Shown here: in pieces, positions 9,035 to 18,255 of the stretch | How the letters are laid out: each line of letters opens with the position of its first letter | Numbering within the stretch: position 1 is the first letter of the stretch | Assembly: GCF_029814935.1 (NCBI RefSeq) | Contig: NZ_CP104582.1 | Coordinates: 2,418,001-2,482,000, forward strand | DNA length: 64,000 nt | Source: Pseudomonas sp. GD03919 | GTDB taxonomy: Bacteria > Pseudomonadota > Gammaproteobacteria > Pseudomonadales > Pseudomonadaceae | Reading direction: 5' to 3' | The notes under the pieces: generated by a model | The model's database searches: none | Told to the model about the DNA's origin: nothing | The model's input: the letters and a program-made list of their open reading frames with translations, nothing else | Position numbers and translations under genes: made by a program

Positions 9035-9928
9035 CTACTGCAGTGTGCTCATTTTCCTGAAGGCATCGACCAGTGCCTGGCTGAGATCCACCGAGGAGAA
9101 TTTGGTGAGCACCGCATTGGCACCCACTGTGCGTGCTTTCTCGGTATTCATGGTGCTGTCCAGCGAGGTATGCAACAGCACGTAGGTATCGGCAATGTCT
9201 GCGCTGCGGCGGATTTCCTGGACAAGGCTGTATCCGTCGAGCTCGGGCATTTCGATGTCCGATACCAGTAATTCGAATGGCATGCCGGCCTGGTGATACT
9301 CGCGCAGTTGCTGCAATGCGGCTTGGGCGCTGCGTACTGCCGTGCAATCGAGACCCAGTTGACGCAGTACGTTGAGCGTCTGCTGCAGGGCCACTTGCGA
9401 GTCATCGACCAACAACACACGACGCCCCTGCAGCAGGCGGCTGTCCTGGCTGTCGAGCAATTGCCCTATCGCCCCCTCTTCCAGTGGCGGCGCGATATCG
9501 TGCAACACCTTCTCGATGTCGAGAACCTGCACAATGGCACCATCGATCTGCGTGACACCGGTAATGAAGGCCCGATTGCCGGCGCCAGCAGGTGGCGGAC
9601 GTACATCACGGGTTGAGCACTGCACAATGCGCTCGACACTTTTCACGTGCAGTCCCTGGCGCGAGCGGCTCACTTCAGTGACGATCAGGCAACCATCGTC
9701 CTCATCGACAGCACTGCGCTCACCAATGGCCCGGGCCAGGTCGATTACCGTCAATGCAGAGCCGCGCAACGTGGCAATACCGCGCACGTTGGGATGGCGA
9801 CTGGGCAGTTTGGTCAGGGCGGGACAGGGAATGATCTCGTTGACCTTGAGCAGGTTGATGCCCAACAAGCGCCCGCTATGAAGACGAAACAACAACAGCG
9901 ACAGCGCATCGCCGGTAATCAACCCCAT
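9035..9928 (-). CDS. cheV: Chemotaxis coupling protein CheV
   Basis: The 297-residue protein has an N-terminal CheW-like domain (about residues 10-150, with LLGINLLKVNEII and PNVRGIATLRG) and a C-terminal receiver domain (about 165-290). The receiver has the acidic pair in VLLVDDS and the phospho-acceptor Asp in LVSDIEMPELDG. CheV couples receptors to CheA and is tuned by phosphorylation. The start has a good site, AAGGAAAGG, upstream of ATG. It is monocistronic, between mobile elements and mexS. A 9-bp dyad (CCGCGAGAA/TTCTCGCGG, about 8964-9010) just past the stop could be its terminator. Confidence 0.92.
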   Translation of the reverse strand: MGLITGDALSLLLFRLHSGRLLGINLLKVNEIIPCPALTKLPSRHPNVRGIATLRGSALTVIDLARAIGERSAVDEDDGCLIVTEVSRSRQGLHVKSVERIVQCSTRDVRPPPAGAGNRAFITGVTQIDGAIVQVLDIEKVLHDIAPPLEEGAIGQLLDSQDSRLLQGRRVLLVDDSQVALQQTLNVLRQLGLDCTAVRSAQAALQQLREYHQAGMPFELLVSDIEMPELDGYSLVQEIRRSADIADTYVLLHTSLDSTMNTEKARTVGANAVLTKFSSVDLSQALVDAFRKMSTLQ

Positions 9929-9985
9929 GACCCTTTCCTTAAAAAACGTACGTAGTGAGTATAACGGCCAACGGGGCGAGAGACT

Positions 9986-11008
9986 TTAATCCGTGCTCAG
10001 TTTCAGGGCCACACGCCCACGACTGGGGCATGTTTCCATGTAGCGATGCGCGGCGATGAAGTCCTCGAAGTCGAAGACCTTGTCGATGACCGGCGTCAGC
10101 AATCGGTCAGCGGTCATTTGGTTGATATGCACCAGTGCACGCTGCACTGCCTCATGGTTCGGCTCGATGCCCAGCTCAGGGCAGCCGGTGAAATCCAGCA
10201 CGCAGTGACGGAAGAACTGCAGGTGCTTCTTGAATGCTGCGCAGGCTGGGAACGTCGCGTCGTTACCACCATTGATGCCATACAGGATCAACTTGCCGCG
10301 TGGCGCGGCGACATCACCCAGTAGTTTCATCTGCGGCCCTGCGCACTGGTCGAGAATCACCTCGACCCCCTTGCCTTCCGTATAGCGTTCAACTTCCAGC
10401 ACCAGATCCTGCTCCTCGGTTGCGATCACCTTGTCGGCACCCAGCTCTCGCAGGAATTCGCGATCATCCGATGCGCTTGTGGAGGCGATGACCTTGGCAC
10501 CCAGAGCCTTGGCCAGTTGCACGGTCTGGGGTGCCATGCAGCGGCTGGCCTCGGTGATGAGCACATGCTCGCCCGGCTTCAGTTGCGCCAGTTCGATCAA
10601 CGCGAGGTAACCAAACAGCAGGCAGGTGTAGTGAACACTGGCCTCGACCGGGTTGAGCACGTCGGGATATGGGGTCAGCGCATGCCTGGGCATCAGTACC
10701 AGATCACCCCAGGTCGGGTAACGGTTGGGCGTACTGGTCGGGAAACCGGCAACGGCATTGCCCACTTCAAAGTCGCTCACACCCTCGCCCAGCGCCGCAA
10801 CCGTACCGGCCAGTTCGAAACCGGTACCGGCCGGAAGCCTGGCCTGCTCGGCCGCCAGGTTTTGCCGCCACAGGACGTCTTTCCAGCCCAGCCCAACAGC
10901 CTGAACTCGCACCAGCACTTCACCAGGCCCGGGCACAGGTGTCGGAACCTCTTCGAGCTGGAGCACGTCGGCATCGCCGAACTTATGAAAACGGATCATG
11001 CGGGACAT
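9986..11008 (-). CDS. mexS: MexS-type oxidoreductase (MDR superfamily)
   Basis: This 340-residue zinc-independent alcohol dehydrogenase/quinone oxidoreductase homologue has an N-terminal GroES-like fold (MIRFHKFGDADVLQLEEVPTP begins the protein) and a Rossmann domain (GEHVLITEASRCMAPQTVQLAKALGAKV). It closely resembles P. aeruginosa MexS, whose loss activates MexT, probably by letting a toxic electrophile accumulate. It is divergent from mexT across a 217-bp gap, exactly the PAO1 arrangement. Ribosome site GAGGT precedes the ATG. The frame is intact, so the pump is presumably not derepressed by mexS loss. Confidence 0.9.
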   Translation of the reverse strand: MSRMIRFHKFGDADVLQLEEVPTPVPGPGEVLVRVQAVGLGWKDVLWRQNLAAEQARLPAGTGFELAGTVAALGEGVSDFEVGNAVAGFPTSTPNRYPTWGDLVLMPRHALTPYPDVLNPVEASVHYTCLLFGYLALIELAQLKPGEHVLITEASRCMAPQTVQLAKALGAKVIASTSASDDREFLRELGADKVIATEEQDLVLEVERYTEGKGVEVILDQCAGPQMKLLGDVAAPRGKLILYGINGGNDATFPACAAFKKHLQFFRHCVLDFTGCPELGIEPNHEAVQRALVHINQMTADRLLTPVIDKVFDFEDFIAAHRYMETCPSRGRVALKLSTD

Positions 11009-11080
11009 CGTTTACCTCGGGCTTGATCGCGGCTTAACACTGCAATGACTGTGGACTTTATCCGTAGCGCGGTGGCGACA

Positions 11081-11100
11081 CTATCAGAGCGCGTCGATAG
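11081..11100. promoter_or_regulatory. Dyad in mexS-mexT intergenic region, candidate MexT site
   Basis: CTATC-N10-GATAG, with an internal ATCA and GTCGAT, resembles the described MexT box ATCA-N5-GTCGAT but with one extra spacer base. It lies 73-92 bp upstream of the mexS start, where MexT activation of mexS would be expected. Confidence 0.4.
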
Positions 11101-11225
11101 TCTTCATGCCTGGCAGTGATTCGGCACCTTTCAATCCGCAGCGCACTGCCCTTACTATTCACGGGCAAAGGCTCTCATTTGCAGCGCCGTGCTGACAAGG
11201 CCCGTATCCCTCGAATGGTACCCGG

Positions 11226-12140
11226 ATGAACCGCAACGACCTGCGTCGCCTCGATCTCAACCTGCTGATCGTCTTCGAGACGCTGATGCACGAGCGCAGT
11301 GTGACCCGGGCTGCAGAGAAGCTGTTTCTTGGCCAGCCGGCCATCAGTGCCGCCCTCTCCCGCCTGCGTACCTTGTTCGATGACCCATTGTTCGTGCGTA
11401 CCGGCCGCAGCATGGAGCCTACGCCCCGCGCGCAGGAAATCTTTACCCTGCTCTCGCCGGCGCTGGATTCAATCTCCACGGCCGTCAGCCGTGCAGCCGA
11501 CTTCGACCCGGCCACCAGCAAGGCGGTGTTTCGCATCGGCCTGTCCGATGATGTCGAGTTCGCCCTCCTCCCTGCCCTGCTCCGCCGCCTGCGCGCCGAG
11601 GCACCTGGTGTGGTGCTGGTGATCCGCCGCACCAATTACCTGATGATGCCGGCGCTGCTGGCATCCGGGGAAATCTCCGTCGGTGTGGCTTACACCGAAG
11701 AGCTGCCGGCCAATGCCAAGCGCAAAGTACTACGTCGCACAAAGGCGAAGCTGCTGCGCGCCGATACCGTACCCGGTGCGCTTAGCCTTGATGATTATTG
11801 CGCACGCCCGCATGCGTTGGTGTCCTTCGCCGGAGACCTAACCGGCTTCATCGATGACGAACTGGCCAAGCTTGGACGCGAGCGCCATATCGTACTGGCC
11901 GTTCCACAGTTCAATGGCCTGGCGACCCTGCTGGCGGATACCGATATTGTCGCCAGCGTGCCGGACTATACTGCAGCCGCCTTGACTGCGGCCGGCGGCT
12001 TGCGCGCCGAGGATCTGCCGCTCGAGACACAGACCTACGAACTGCATATGGCCTGGCGCGGTGCCCAGGACAATGACCCGGCCGAGCGCTGGCTGCGCTC
12101 GCGCATCCAGATGTTCTGCGGTGACCCGGACAGCCTCTGA
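11226..12140 (+). CDS. mexT: LysR-family activator MexT
   Basis: This 304-residue LysR regulator starts with the winged-helix region (RRLDLNLLIVFETLMHERSV, then AAEKLFLGQPAISAALSRLR) and ends with the conserved RWLRSRIQMF...GDPDSL tail of P. aeruginosa MexT. It activates mexEF-oprN and mexS under electrophile or disulfide stress. In many PAO1 lines mexT is inactivated by an 8-bp insertion; here the frame is continuous, so a functional regulator is predicted. The ribosome site is weak. It is followed 186 bp later by mexE on the same strand. Confidence 0.93.
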   Translation: MNRNDLRRLDLNLLIVFETLMHERSVTRAAEKLFLGQPAISAALSRLRTLFDDPLFVRTGRSMEPTPRAQEIFTLLSPALDSISTAVSRAADFDPATSKAVFRIGLSDDVEFALLPALLRRLRAEAPGVVLVIRRTNYLMMPALLASGEISVGVAYTEELPANAKRKVLRRTKAKLLRADTVPGALSLDDYCARPHALVSFAGDLTGFIDDELAKLGRERHIVLAVPQFNGLATLLADTDIVASVPDYTAAALTAAGGLRAEDLPLETQTYELHMAWRGAQDNDPAERWLRSRIQMFCGDPDSL

Positions 12141-12225
12141 TAAACACCCGGAAACGCACCATCCAAGTGCCGTCAGGCACCTTGGTGCACCTTCATAGAT
12201 CTAAATTGATATAAATCTGTCTTTT

Positions 12226-12240
12226 ATCATTCCCGATGAT
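12226..12240. promoter_or_regulatory. nod-box-like LysR site upstream of mexE
   Basis: ATCATTCCCGATGAT contains ATC-N9-GAT and a perfect ATCAT-N5-ATGAT dyad, the core of LysR nod-box sites such as those bound by MexT. It is 87-101 bp upstream of the mexE start, in an AT-rich stretch suited to a promoter. Confidence 0.5.
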
Positions 12241-12326
12241 ATTCAAATTCATGGCATTCGATTCGTAGCCCTTCGAGACTCGTCGCAGACTCCGCCAATC
12301 CACAAATCCGACTGGCGGAGTCACCC

Positions 12327-13565
12327 ATGGAACAGCAGCATAAGAACATCTGGATATTCCCCCTGGCCCTCGCCGGCGTCCTCGCTCTCAGCGGATGCGA
12401 ACAGGCTGCGCAAACTCAGGCGCAAATGCCCGCACCCAAGGTCAGCGTCGCCGAAGTCATCGAACAACCGATCAACGAGTGGGACGAGTTCACCGGGCGT
12501 CTCGAAGCCCCGCAATCCGTCGAAATCCGCCCACGCGTATCCGGTTACATCGACAAGGTCGCCTTCGACGAAGGCACCCTGGTGAAGAAAGGCGATCTGC
12601 TGTTCCAGATCGACCCGCGTCCGTTCCTGGCGGAAGTCAAACGCCTCGAAGCCCAACTGCAACAGGCCCGCGCCAGCCAGGCCCGTGCCGCCAACGAAGC
12701 GCGCCGTGGTGAGCGCCTGCGCCAGAGCAACGCCATCTCCGCCGAACTGGCCGATGCTCGTGCCAGCGCCGCCACCGAAGCTCAGGCTCAGGTCGCCGCA
12801 ATTGCCGCCGAGCTGGAAAACGCCCGCCTCAACCTCAGTTTCACCCGCATCACGGCGCCCATCGACGGTCGCGTCAGCCGCGCCGAAATCACCGAAGGCA
12901 ACCTGGTCGGTGCCGGCGAGAGCCTGCTGACCTCGGTGGTCTCCACCGACAAGGTCTACGCCTACTTCGATGCCGACGAGCGCGCCTTCCTCAAGTATGT
13001 CGAGCTGGCCCGTCAATCCGGCTCCGACGCCCGTGGTGCCAACCCGGTATACCTCGGTCTGTCCGATGAAACCGACCACCCGCACCTGGGCCAGCTGGAC
13101 TTTCTCGACAATCAGGTCAACCCGCGTACCGGCACCATTCGTGGCCGCGCCGTGTTCGACAATCAGGATGGCCGCTTTACCCCGGGCCTGTATGCCCGTC
13201 TGAAACTGGTGGGCAGCAAGCCCTACGCCGCCACCCTGATCAAGGACGAAGCAGTCGGTACCGACCTGGGCAAGAAGTACGTGCTGGTGCTGGGTGATGA
13301 CAATGCCGTGGCCTATCGCTCCATCGAGCTGGGGCCAAAGCTCGAAGGCCTGCGCATCGTCCGTAGCGGCCTGAGCAAGGGCGAGAAGATCGTGGTCAAC
13401 GGCCTACAGCGTGCCATGCCCGGCGCCACCGTCGATCCGCAACCGGTGTCCATGGCTGATGACGGCACCCTCGAACGACTGGCTCGCATGCGCCAGGCCG
13501 TCGATGGCAGCCAGGCCCCGCGCATCGCCGCCGAAAAAATCGAAGCTCGCTCGCCGCGCGACTGA
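12327..13565 (+). CDS. mexE: MexE-type RND periplasmic adaptor lipoprotein
   Basis: This 412-residue membrane-fusion lipoprotein carries the lipobox LALSGC with acylated Cys24. Lipoyl-like halves (SGYIDKVAFDEGTLVKKGDLL and the matching ITAPIDGRVSRAEITEGNLV) flank an alpha-helical hairpin (about residues 95-150) rich in Ala and Gln, and beta-barrel and MP domains follow. It links MexF to OprN; the P. aeruginosa pump exports chloramphenicol, fluoroquinolones, trimethoprim and quinolone-signal precursors. First gene of the operon, 27 bp before mexF. Confidence 0.93.
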   Translation: MEQQHKNIWIFPLALAGVLALSGCEQAAQTQAQMPAPKVSVAEVIEQPINEWDEFTGRLEAPQSVEIRPRVSGYIDKVAFDEGTLVKKGDLLFQIDPRPFLAEVKRLEAQLQQARASQARAANEARRGERLRQSNAISAELADARASAATEAQAQVAAIAAELENARLNLSFTRITAPIDGRVSRAEITEGNLVGAGESLLTSVVSTDKVYAYFDADERAFLKYVELARQSGSDARGANPVYLGLSDETDHPHLGQLDFLDNQVNPRTGTIRGRAVFDNQDGRFTPGLYARLKLVGSKPYAATLIKDEAVGTDLGKKYVLVLGDDNAVAYRSIELGPKLEGLRIVRSGLSKGEKIVVNGLQRAMPGATVDPQPVSMADDGTLERLARMRQAVDGSQAPRIAAEKIEARSPRD

Positions 13566-13592
13566 TCCAGACCGCGCCCAGAGGAAAGACCC

Positions 13593-16500
13593 ATGAATTT
13601 CTCGCAATTCTTCATCCAGCGGCCGATCTTCGCCGCGGTGCTGTCGCTGCTGATCCTGATCGGCGGCGCCATCTCGCTGTTCCAACTGCCGATCAGCGAA
13701 TACCCGGAAGTGGTGCCGCCTACCGTCGTGGTACGTGCCGATTTCCCCGGCGCCAACCCCAAGGTGATCGGTGAAACCGTCGCCTCGCCGCTGGAGCAGG
13801 CCATCGTCGGCGTCGAGGGCATGCTCTACATGTCGTCGCAGTCGACCATCGATGGCCGCCTGACGTTGACCGTGACTTTCGCCCTCGGTACCGACCTGGA
13901 CAACGCCCAGGTGCAGGTGCAGAACCGCGTGACCCGCACCATGCCGACCCTGCCCACCGAAGTGCAGCGTCTCGGCGTGACCGTGGACAAGGCCTCCCCG
14001 GACCTGACCATGGTGGTGCACCTGACCTCGCCGGATCAGCGCTACGACATGCTCTACCTGTCCAACTACGCCGCGCTCAACGTCAAGGACGAACTGGCGC
14101 GCCTGGACGGTGTGGGCGACGTGCAGCTGTTCGGTATGGGCAACTATTCGCTACGCGTCTGGCTCGACCCGAACAAGGTGGCCTCGCGCGGGCTCACCGC
14201 CACCGACGTGGTCACCGCCATCCGCGAACAGAACCGCCAGGTCGCCGCCGGTGCCCTCGGTGCACCGCCTTCCGATGCTGGCAACAGCTTCCAGCTGTCG
14301 ATCAACGCTCAGGGCCGCCTGGTCTCCGAGGAAGAGTTCGAGAACATCATCATCCGCGTCGGCGACAACGGCGAGATTACCCGCCTGCGCGACATCGCCC
14401 GCGTCGAACTGGGCTCCAACCAGTACGCCCTGCGCTCGCTGCTGAACAACCAGCCGACCGTGGCCATCCCCGTGTTCCAGCGCCCGGGCTCCAATGCCAT
14501 CGAGATTTCCGACTCGGTGCGCGGGCGCATGGCCGAACTGAAGAAGTCCTTCCCGCAAGGCATGGACTACGAAGTGGTGTATGACCCGACCATCTTCGTG
14601 CGCGGCTCCATCGAGGCGGTGGTGCACACCCTGCTCGAAGCCGTGGTGCTGGTGGTGCTGGTGGTGGTGCTGTTCCTGCAGACCTGGCGCGCCTCGATCA
14701 TCCCCCTGGCTGCCGTGCCGGTATCGCTGATCGGCACCTTCGCGGTCATGCACATGTTCGGCTTCTCGCTCAACGCCCTGTCGCTGTTCGGCCTGGTGCT
14801 GGCCATCGGTATCGTGGTGGACGACGCCATCGTGGTGGTGGAGAACGTCGAGCGCAACATCGCCCTGGGCAAATCCCCGGTCGAGGCCACCCGCCAGGCC
14901 ATGAAGGAGGTGACCGGCCCCATCGTCGCCACCACTCTGGTGCTGTGCGCCGTGTTCGTGCCGACGGCCTTCATCTCCGGTCTCTCGGGCCAGTTCTATC
15001 AGCAGTTCGCACTGACCATCGCCATTTCCACGGTGATCTCGGCGATCAACTCGCTGACCCTGTCGCCGGCCCTCGCCGCGATCCTGCTCAAGGACCATCA
15101 CGCGCCGAAGGATGGTTTCTCGCGCCTGCTCGACAGGCTGTTCGCCGGCTGGCTGTTCACCCCGTTCAACCGCATGTTCGAGCGCGCCAGCAACCGCTAC
15201 GTCGGCACCGTGCGCCGCGTGCTGCGTGGCAGCAGCATCGCCATGCTGGTCTACGGCGGCCTGCTGGTGCTCGGCTACCTGGGCTTCTCCAGCACCCCGA
15301 CCGGCTTCGTGCCGCAGCAGGACAAGCAGTACCTGGTGGCCTTCGCCCAGTTGCCGGACGCAGCGACGCTCGACCGTACCGAAGTGGTGATCAAGCGCAT
15401 GAGCGAAATCGCCAGCAAGCATCCGGGCGTGGAAAACATCGAGGCCTTCCCCGGTCTGTCGATCAACGGCTTCACCAACAGCCCGAACAGCGGCATCGTT
15501 TCCGTCACGCTCAAGGACTTCGGCCTGCGCAAGGACGAGAGCCTGTCTGCCGGCGCCATTGCCGCCGAGCTCAACGGCCAGTTCGGTGAGATTCAGGAGG
15601 CCTACCTCGCCATCTTCCCGCCGCCGCCGGTACAGGGCCTGGGCACCATCGGTGGCTTCCGCCTGCAGATTCAGGACCGTGGCAACCTGGGCTATGACGA
15701 GCTGTACGTGCAGACCCAGAACATCCTCAACAAGGCCCGCCAGTTGCCGGAACTGAACCCGATGTCGGTGTTCACCAGCTACCAGGTCAACGTGCCGCAG
15801 GTCGATGCCGCCATCGACCGGGAAAAGGCCAAGACCCACGGCGTGGCCATCAGCGACATCTTCGACACCCTGCAGGTGTACCTGGGCTCGCTGTATGCCA
15901 ACGACTTCAACCGCTTCGGCCGTACCTACCAGGTCAACGTCCAGGCCGATCAGCAGTTCCGCCTGGAACCGGAGCAGATTGGCCAGCTCAAGGTGCGTAA
16001 CAACCGTGGGGAAATGGTGCCGCTGTCGACCTTCGTCAAGGTCAATGACAGCGCAGGCCCGGATCGGGTGATGCACTACAACGGCTTCCTCACTGCCGAT
16101 ATCAACGGTGCCGCCGCGCCGGGCTACAGCTCGGGCCAGGCCGAGGCGGCCATCGCCAAATTGCTTGAAGAAGAACTGCCAATCGGCATGACCTTCGAGT
16201 GGACCGACCTGACCTACCAGCAGATTCTCGCCGGCAATACCGCGATCTTCATCTTCCCGCTCTGCGTGCTGCTGGCCTTCCTGGTGCTGGCGGCTCAGTA
16301 CGAAAGCTGGAGCCTGCCAATGGCGGTGATCCTGATCGTGCCGATCGTGCTCTTCACCGCCATCACCGGGGTGATCATTGCCGGGCTGGACAACAACATC
16401 TTTACCCAGATCGGCCTGATCGTGTTGGTGGGCCTGGCCTGCAAGAACGCCATCCTGATCGTCGAGTTCGCCAAGGAGAAACAGGAAGAGGGTCTCGACC

Positions 16501-16772
16501 GCGTCGCGGCGGTCCTGGAAGCCTGCCGCCTGCGTCTGCGCCCGATCCTGATGACCTCGATCGCCTTCATCATGGCCGTGGTGCCGCTGGTGCTGTCCAG
16601 CGGCGCAGGCGCCGAAATGCGCCATGCCATGGGCGTGGCGGTGTTCTCCGGGATGATCGGCGTGACCTTCTTCGGTCTGCTGCTGACTCCGGTGTTCTAT
16701 GTCCTGATCCGCGGCTTCGTCGAAAAACGCGAAGCCCGCAAAGCCGCCCGTCTGCAGGAGTCGCATGCATGA
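13593..16772 (+). CDS. mexF: MexF-type RND multidrug transporter
   Basis: The 1059-residue HAE-1 RND pump has the usual 12-TM plan: TM1 near residues 10-30, large periplasmic loops, and the TM4 proton-relay Asp pair in GIVVDDAIVVVENVER at about residue 410. The start follows GAGGAAAGACCC. Its stop overlaps the oprN start as ATGA, so the downstream channel is translationally coupled. Very strong third-position GC bias produces a 902-codon open frame on the opposite strand, which is a shadow. Confidence 0.95.
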   Translation: MNFSQFFIQRPIFAAVLSLLILIGGAISLFQLPISEYPEVVPPTVVVRADFPGANPKVIGETVASPLEQAIVGVEGMLYMSSQSTIDGRLTLTVTFALGTDLDNAQVQVQNRVTRTMPTLPTEVQRLGVTVDKASPDLTMVVHLTSPDQRYDMLYLSNYAALNVKDELARLDGVGDVQLFGMGNYSLRVWLDPNKVASRGLTATDVVTAIREQNRQVAAGALGAPPSDAGNSFQLSINAQGRLVSEEEFENIIIRVGDNGEITRLRDIARVELGSNQYALRSLLNNQPTVAIPVFQRPGSNAIEISDSVRGRMAELKKSFPQGMDYEVVYDPTIFVRGSIEAVVHTLLEAVVLVVLVVVLFLQTWRASIIPLAAVPVSLIGTFAVMHMFGFSLNALSLFGLVLAIGIVVDDAIVVVENVERNIALGKSPVEATRQAMKEVTGPIVATTLVLCAVFVPTAFISGLSGQFYQQFALTIAISTVISAINSLTLSPALAAILLKDHHAPKDGFSRLLDRLFAGWLFTPFNRMFERASNRYVGTVRRVLRGSSIAMLVYGGLLVLGYLGFSSTPTGFVPQQDKQYLVAFAQLPDAATLDRTEVVIKRMSEIASKHPGVENIEAFPGLSINGFTNSPNSGIVSVTLKDFGLRKDESLSAGAIAAELNGQFGEIQEAYLAIFPPPPVQGLGTIGGFRLQIQDRGNLGYDELYVQTQNILNKARQLPELNPMSVFTSYQVNVPQVDAAIDREKAKTHGVAISDIFDTLQVYLGSLYANDFNRFGRTYQVNVQADQQFRLEPEQIGQLKVRNNRGEMVPLSTFVKVNDSAGPDRVMHYNGFLTADINGAAAPGYSSGQAEAAIAKLLEEELPIGMTFEWTDLTYQQILAGNTAIFIFPLCVLLAFLVLAAQYESWSLPMAVILIVPIVLFTAITGVIIAGLDNNIFTQIGLIVLVGLACKNAILIVEFAKEKQEEGLDRVAAVLEACRLRLRPILMTSIAFIMAVVPLVLSSGAGAEMRHAMGVAVFSGMIGVTFFGLLLTPVFYVLIRGFVEKREARKAARLQESHA

Positions 16773-18157
16773 AAGCCTTTGCCCCCGCTCTCCTGACCCT
16801 GGTGCTGTCGGCCTGCGCCGTCGGCCCGGACTATCGAGCGCCCGTGACCGATCCTGCACGCATTGCCGCGCTGGAAGCAGCCGATTACGACCGCAGCCGT
16901 TTCGAAGCCACCTGGTGGCAGCAGTTCGACGACCCGACGCTGAACCAGCTGGTACAGCGTTCGCTGCAGGACAACCGCGAACTGCACGTGGCCTTCAACC
17001 GCCTGCGCGCAGCGCGGGCGATCCGCGATGACGTGGCCAACGACCGCCTCCCAACCGTCACCAGCCGCGCCAGTGGCGAGTTCGGCAAGGCCCAGCAGCC
17101 TCCGACCACGGACGAGCGCATCCGTCAGGAACGCTACGACCTGGGCCTGGACATGGCCTGGGAAGTGGACCTGTTCGGCCGTATCCAGCGCCAACTGGAA
17201 GCCAGTGAAGCGCGCATCGAAGTGGCCGAAGCAGATTATTACCAGTTGCAGGTCAGCCTGATCGCCGAGCTGGTCGATGCCTACGGCACCCTGCGTGGCG
17301 CACAGCTGCGCGAAAGCATCGCCCGCGAGAACCTGAAGAACCAGCAGGACTCGCGCGCCATCACCGAGCAGTTGCGCGATGCCGGTGTCGGCACCGAGCT
17401 CGATGTGTTGCGCGCCGATGCCCGTCTCGCGGCAACCGAAGCCAGCCTGCCGCAACTGCAGGCGCAACAGGTACGTGCGCAGAATCGTATTGCCACCCTG
17501 CTCGGCCAACGCCCGGAACAGCTGCAGATCGACCTGTCGCCCAAACCACTGCCGGTGATCGCCAAGGCATTGCCCATCGGCAACCCGAGCGAACTGCTGC
17601 GCCGTCGCCCGGACATCCAGGCGGCCGAGCGGCAGCTGGCGGCGGCCACGGCCGAAGTCGGCGTGGCGACTGCCGACCTGTTCCCGCGGGTCAGCCTCTC
17701 CGGCTTTCTCGGCTTTACCGCCGGACGTGGCTCGCAACTGGGCGCCTCGGCGGCGCGGGCCTGGGGCGTAGCGCCGAGCATCAGTTGGGCGGCGTTCGAT
17801 CTCGGTAGCGTGCGGGCGCGCCTGCGCGGCGCCGAAGCCGAGGCTGATGGTGCGCTGTCGCAGTACGAACAACAGGTGTTGCTGGCTCTGGAGGAGTCTG
17901 CAAACGCCTTCAGCGACTACGCCAAACGCCAGCAGCGCCTGGTTTCCCTGGTTCGCCAGGCTGAAGCCAGCCGTGCGGCAGCGGATCAGGCCGCGATCCG
18001 CTATCGCGAAGGCACGGCGGATTTTCTCGTGTTGCTCGACGCCGAACGCGAACGCCTGGCCGCCGAAGACGCCCAGGCAGTGGCCGAAGTTGAGCTGTAC
18101 AGCGGCATCGTCGCCATCTACAAGGCGCTCGGTGGTGGCTGGCAACCGCCGGCCTGA
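16769..18157 (+). CDS. oprN: OprN-type outer-membrane channel lipoprotein
   Basis: The 462-residue TolC/NodT-family protein has a lipoprotein signal ending in LVLSAC (Cys16), then two OEP repeat domains; the NodT-type block RRRPDIQAAERQLAAATAEVG is in the second half. It is the exit channel for MexEF. An ATG four bases earlier (16765) is in another frame, and the 16769 start gives the lipobox. A hairpin with a T-run follows 41 bp after the stop, ending the operon. Confidence 0.93.
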   Translation: MKAFAPALLTLVLSACAVGPDYRAPVTDPARIAALEAADYDRSRFEATWWQQFDDPTLNQLVQRSLQDNRELHVAFNRLRAARAIRDDVANDRLPTVTSRASGEFGKAQQPPTTDERIRQERYDLGLDMAWEVDLFGRIQRQLEASEARIEVAEADYYQLQVSLIAELVDAYGTLRGAQLRESIARENLKNQQDSRAITEQLRDAGVGTELDVLRADARLAATEASLPQLQAQQVRAQNRIATLLGQRPEQLQIDLSPKPLPVIAKALPIGNPSELLRRRPDIQAAERQLAAATAEVGVATADLFPRVSLSGFLGFTAGRGSQLGASAARAWGVAPSISWAAFDLGSVRARLRGAEAEADGALSQYEQQVLLALEESANAFSDYAKRQQRLVSLVRQAEASRAAADQAAIRYREGTADFLVLLDAERERLAAEDAQAVAEVELYSGIVAIYKALGGGWQPPA

Positions 18158-18198
18158 ACCCTCTCTCCAGGGAGCGGCCCTGCTCCGCCGCTTCCTTT

Positions 18199-18235
18199 AG
18201 CCCTGGTCGCGCCTGGCGTGTCCGGGGCTTTTTTA
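18199..18235 (+). terminator. Intrinsic terminator after oprN
   Basis: AGCCCTGG and CCGGGGCT form an imperfect stem around 18199-18229, followed directly by six T residues. Confidence 0.75.
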
Positions 18236-18255
18236 TGCGACGCCGTGAAGCCCTT

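Noticed and set aside
8960..9271. 103-codon plus-strand frame overlapping the end of cheV
   Set aside because: Most of it is antisense to the receiver domain of cheV; the short unique part has no signature.
14151..16859. Minus-strand open frame of 902 codons opposite mexF
   Set aside because: It lies fully antisense to a strongly conserved RND pump gene, is rich in His/Asp/Gln/Arg and has no family signature. It follows from the GC-rich third positions of mexF.
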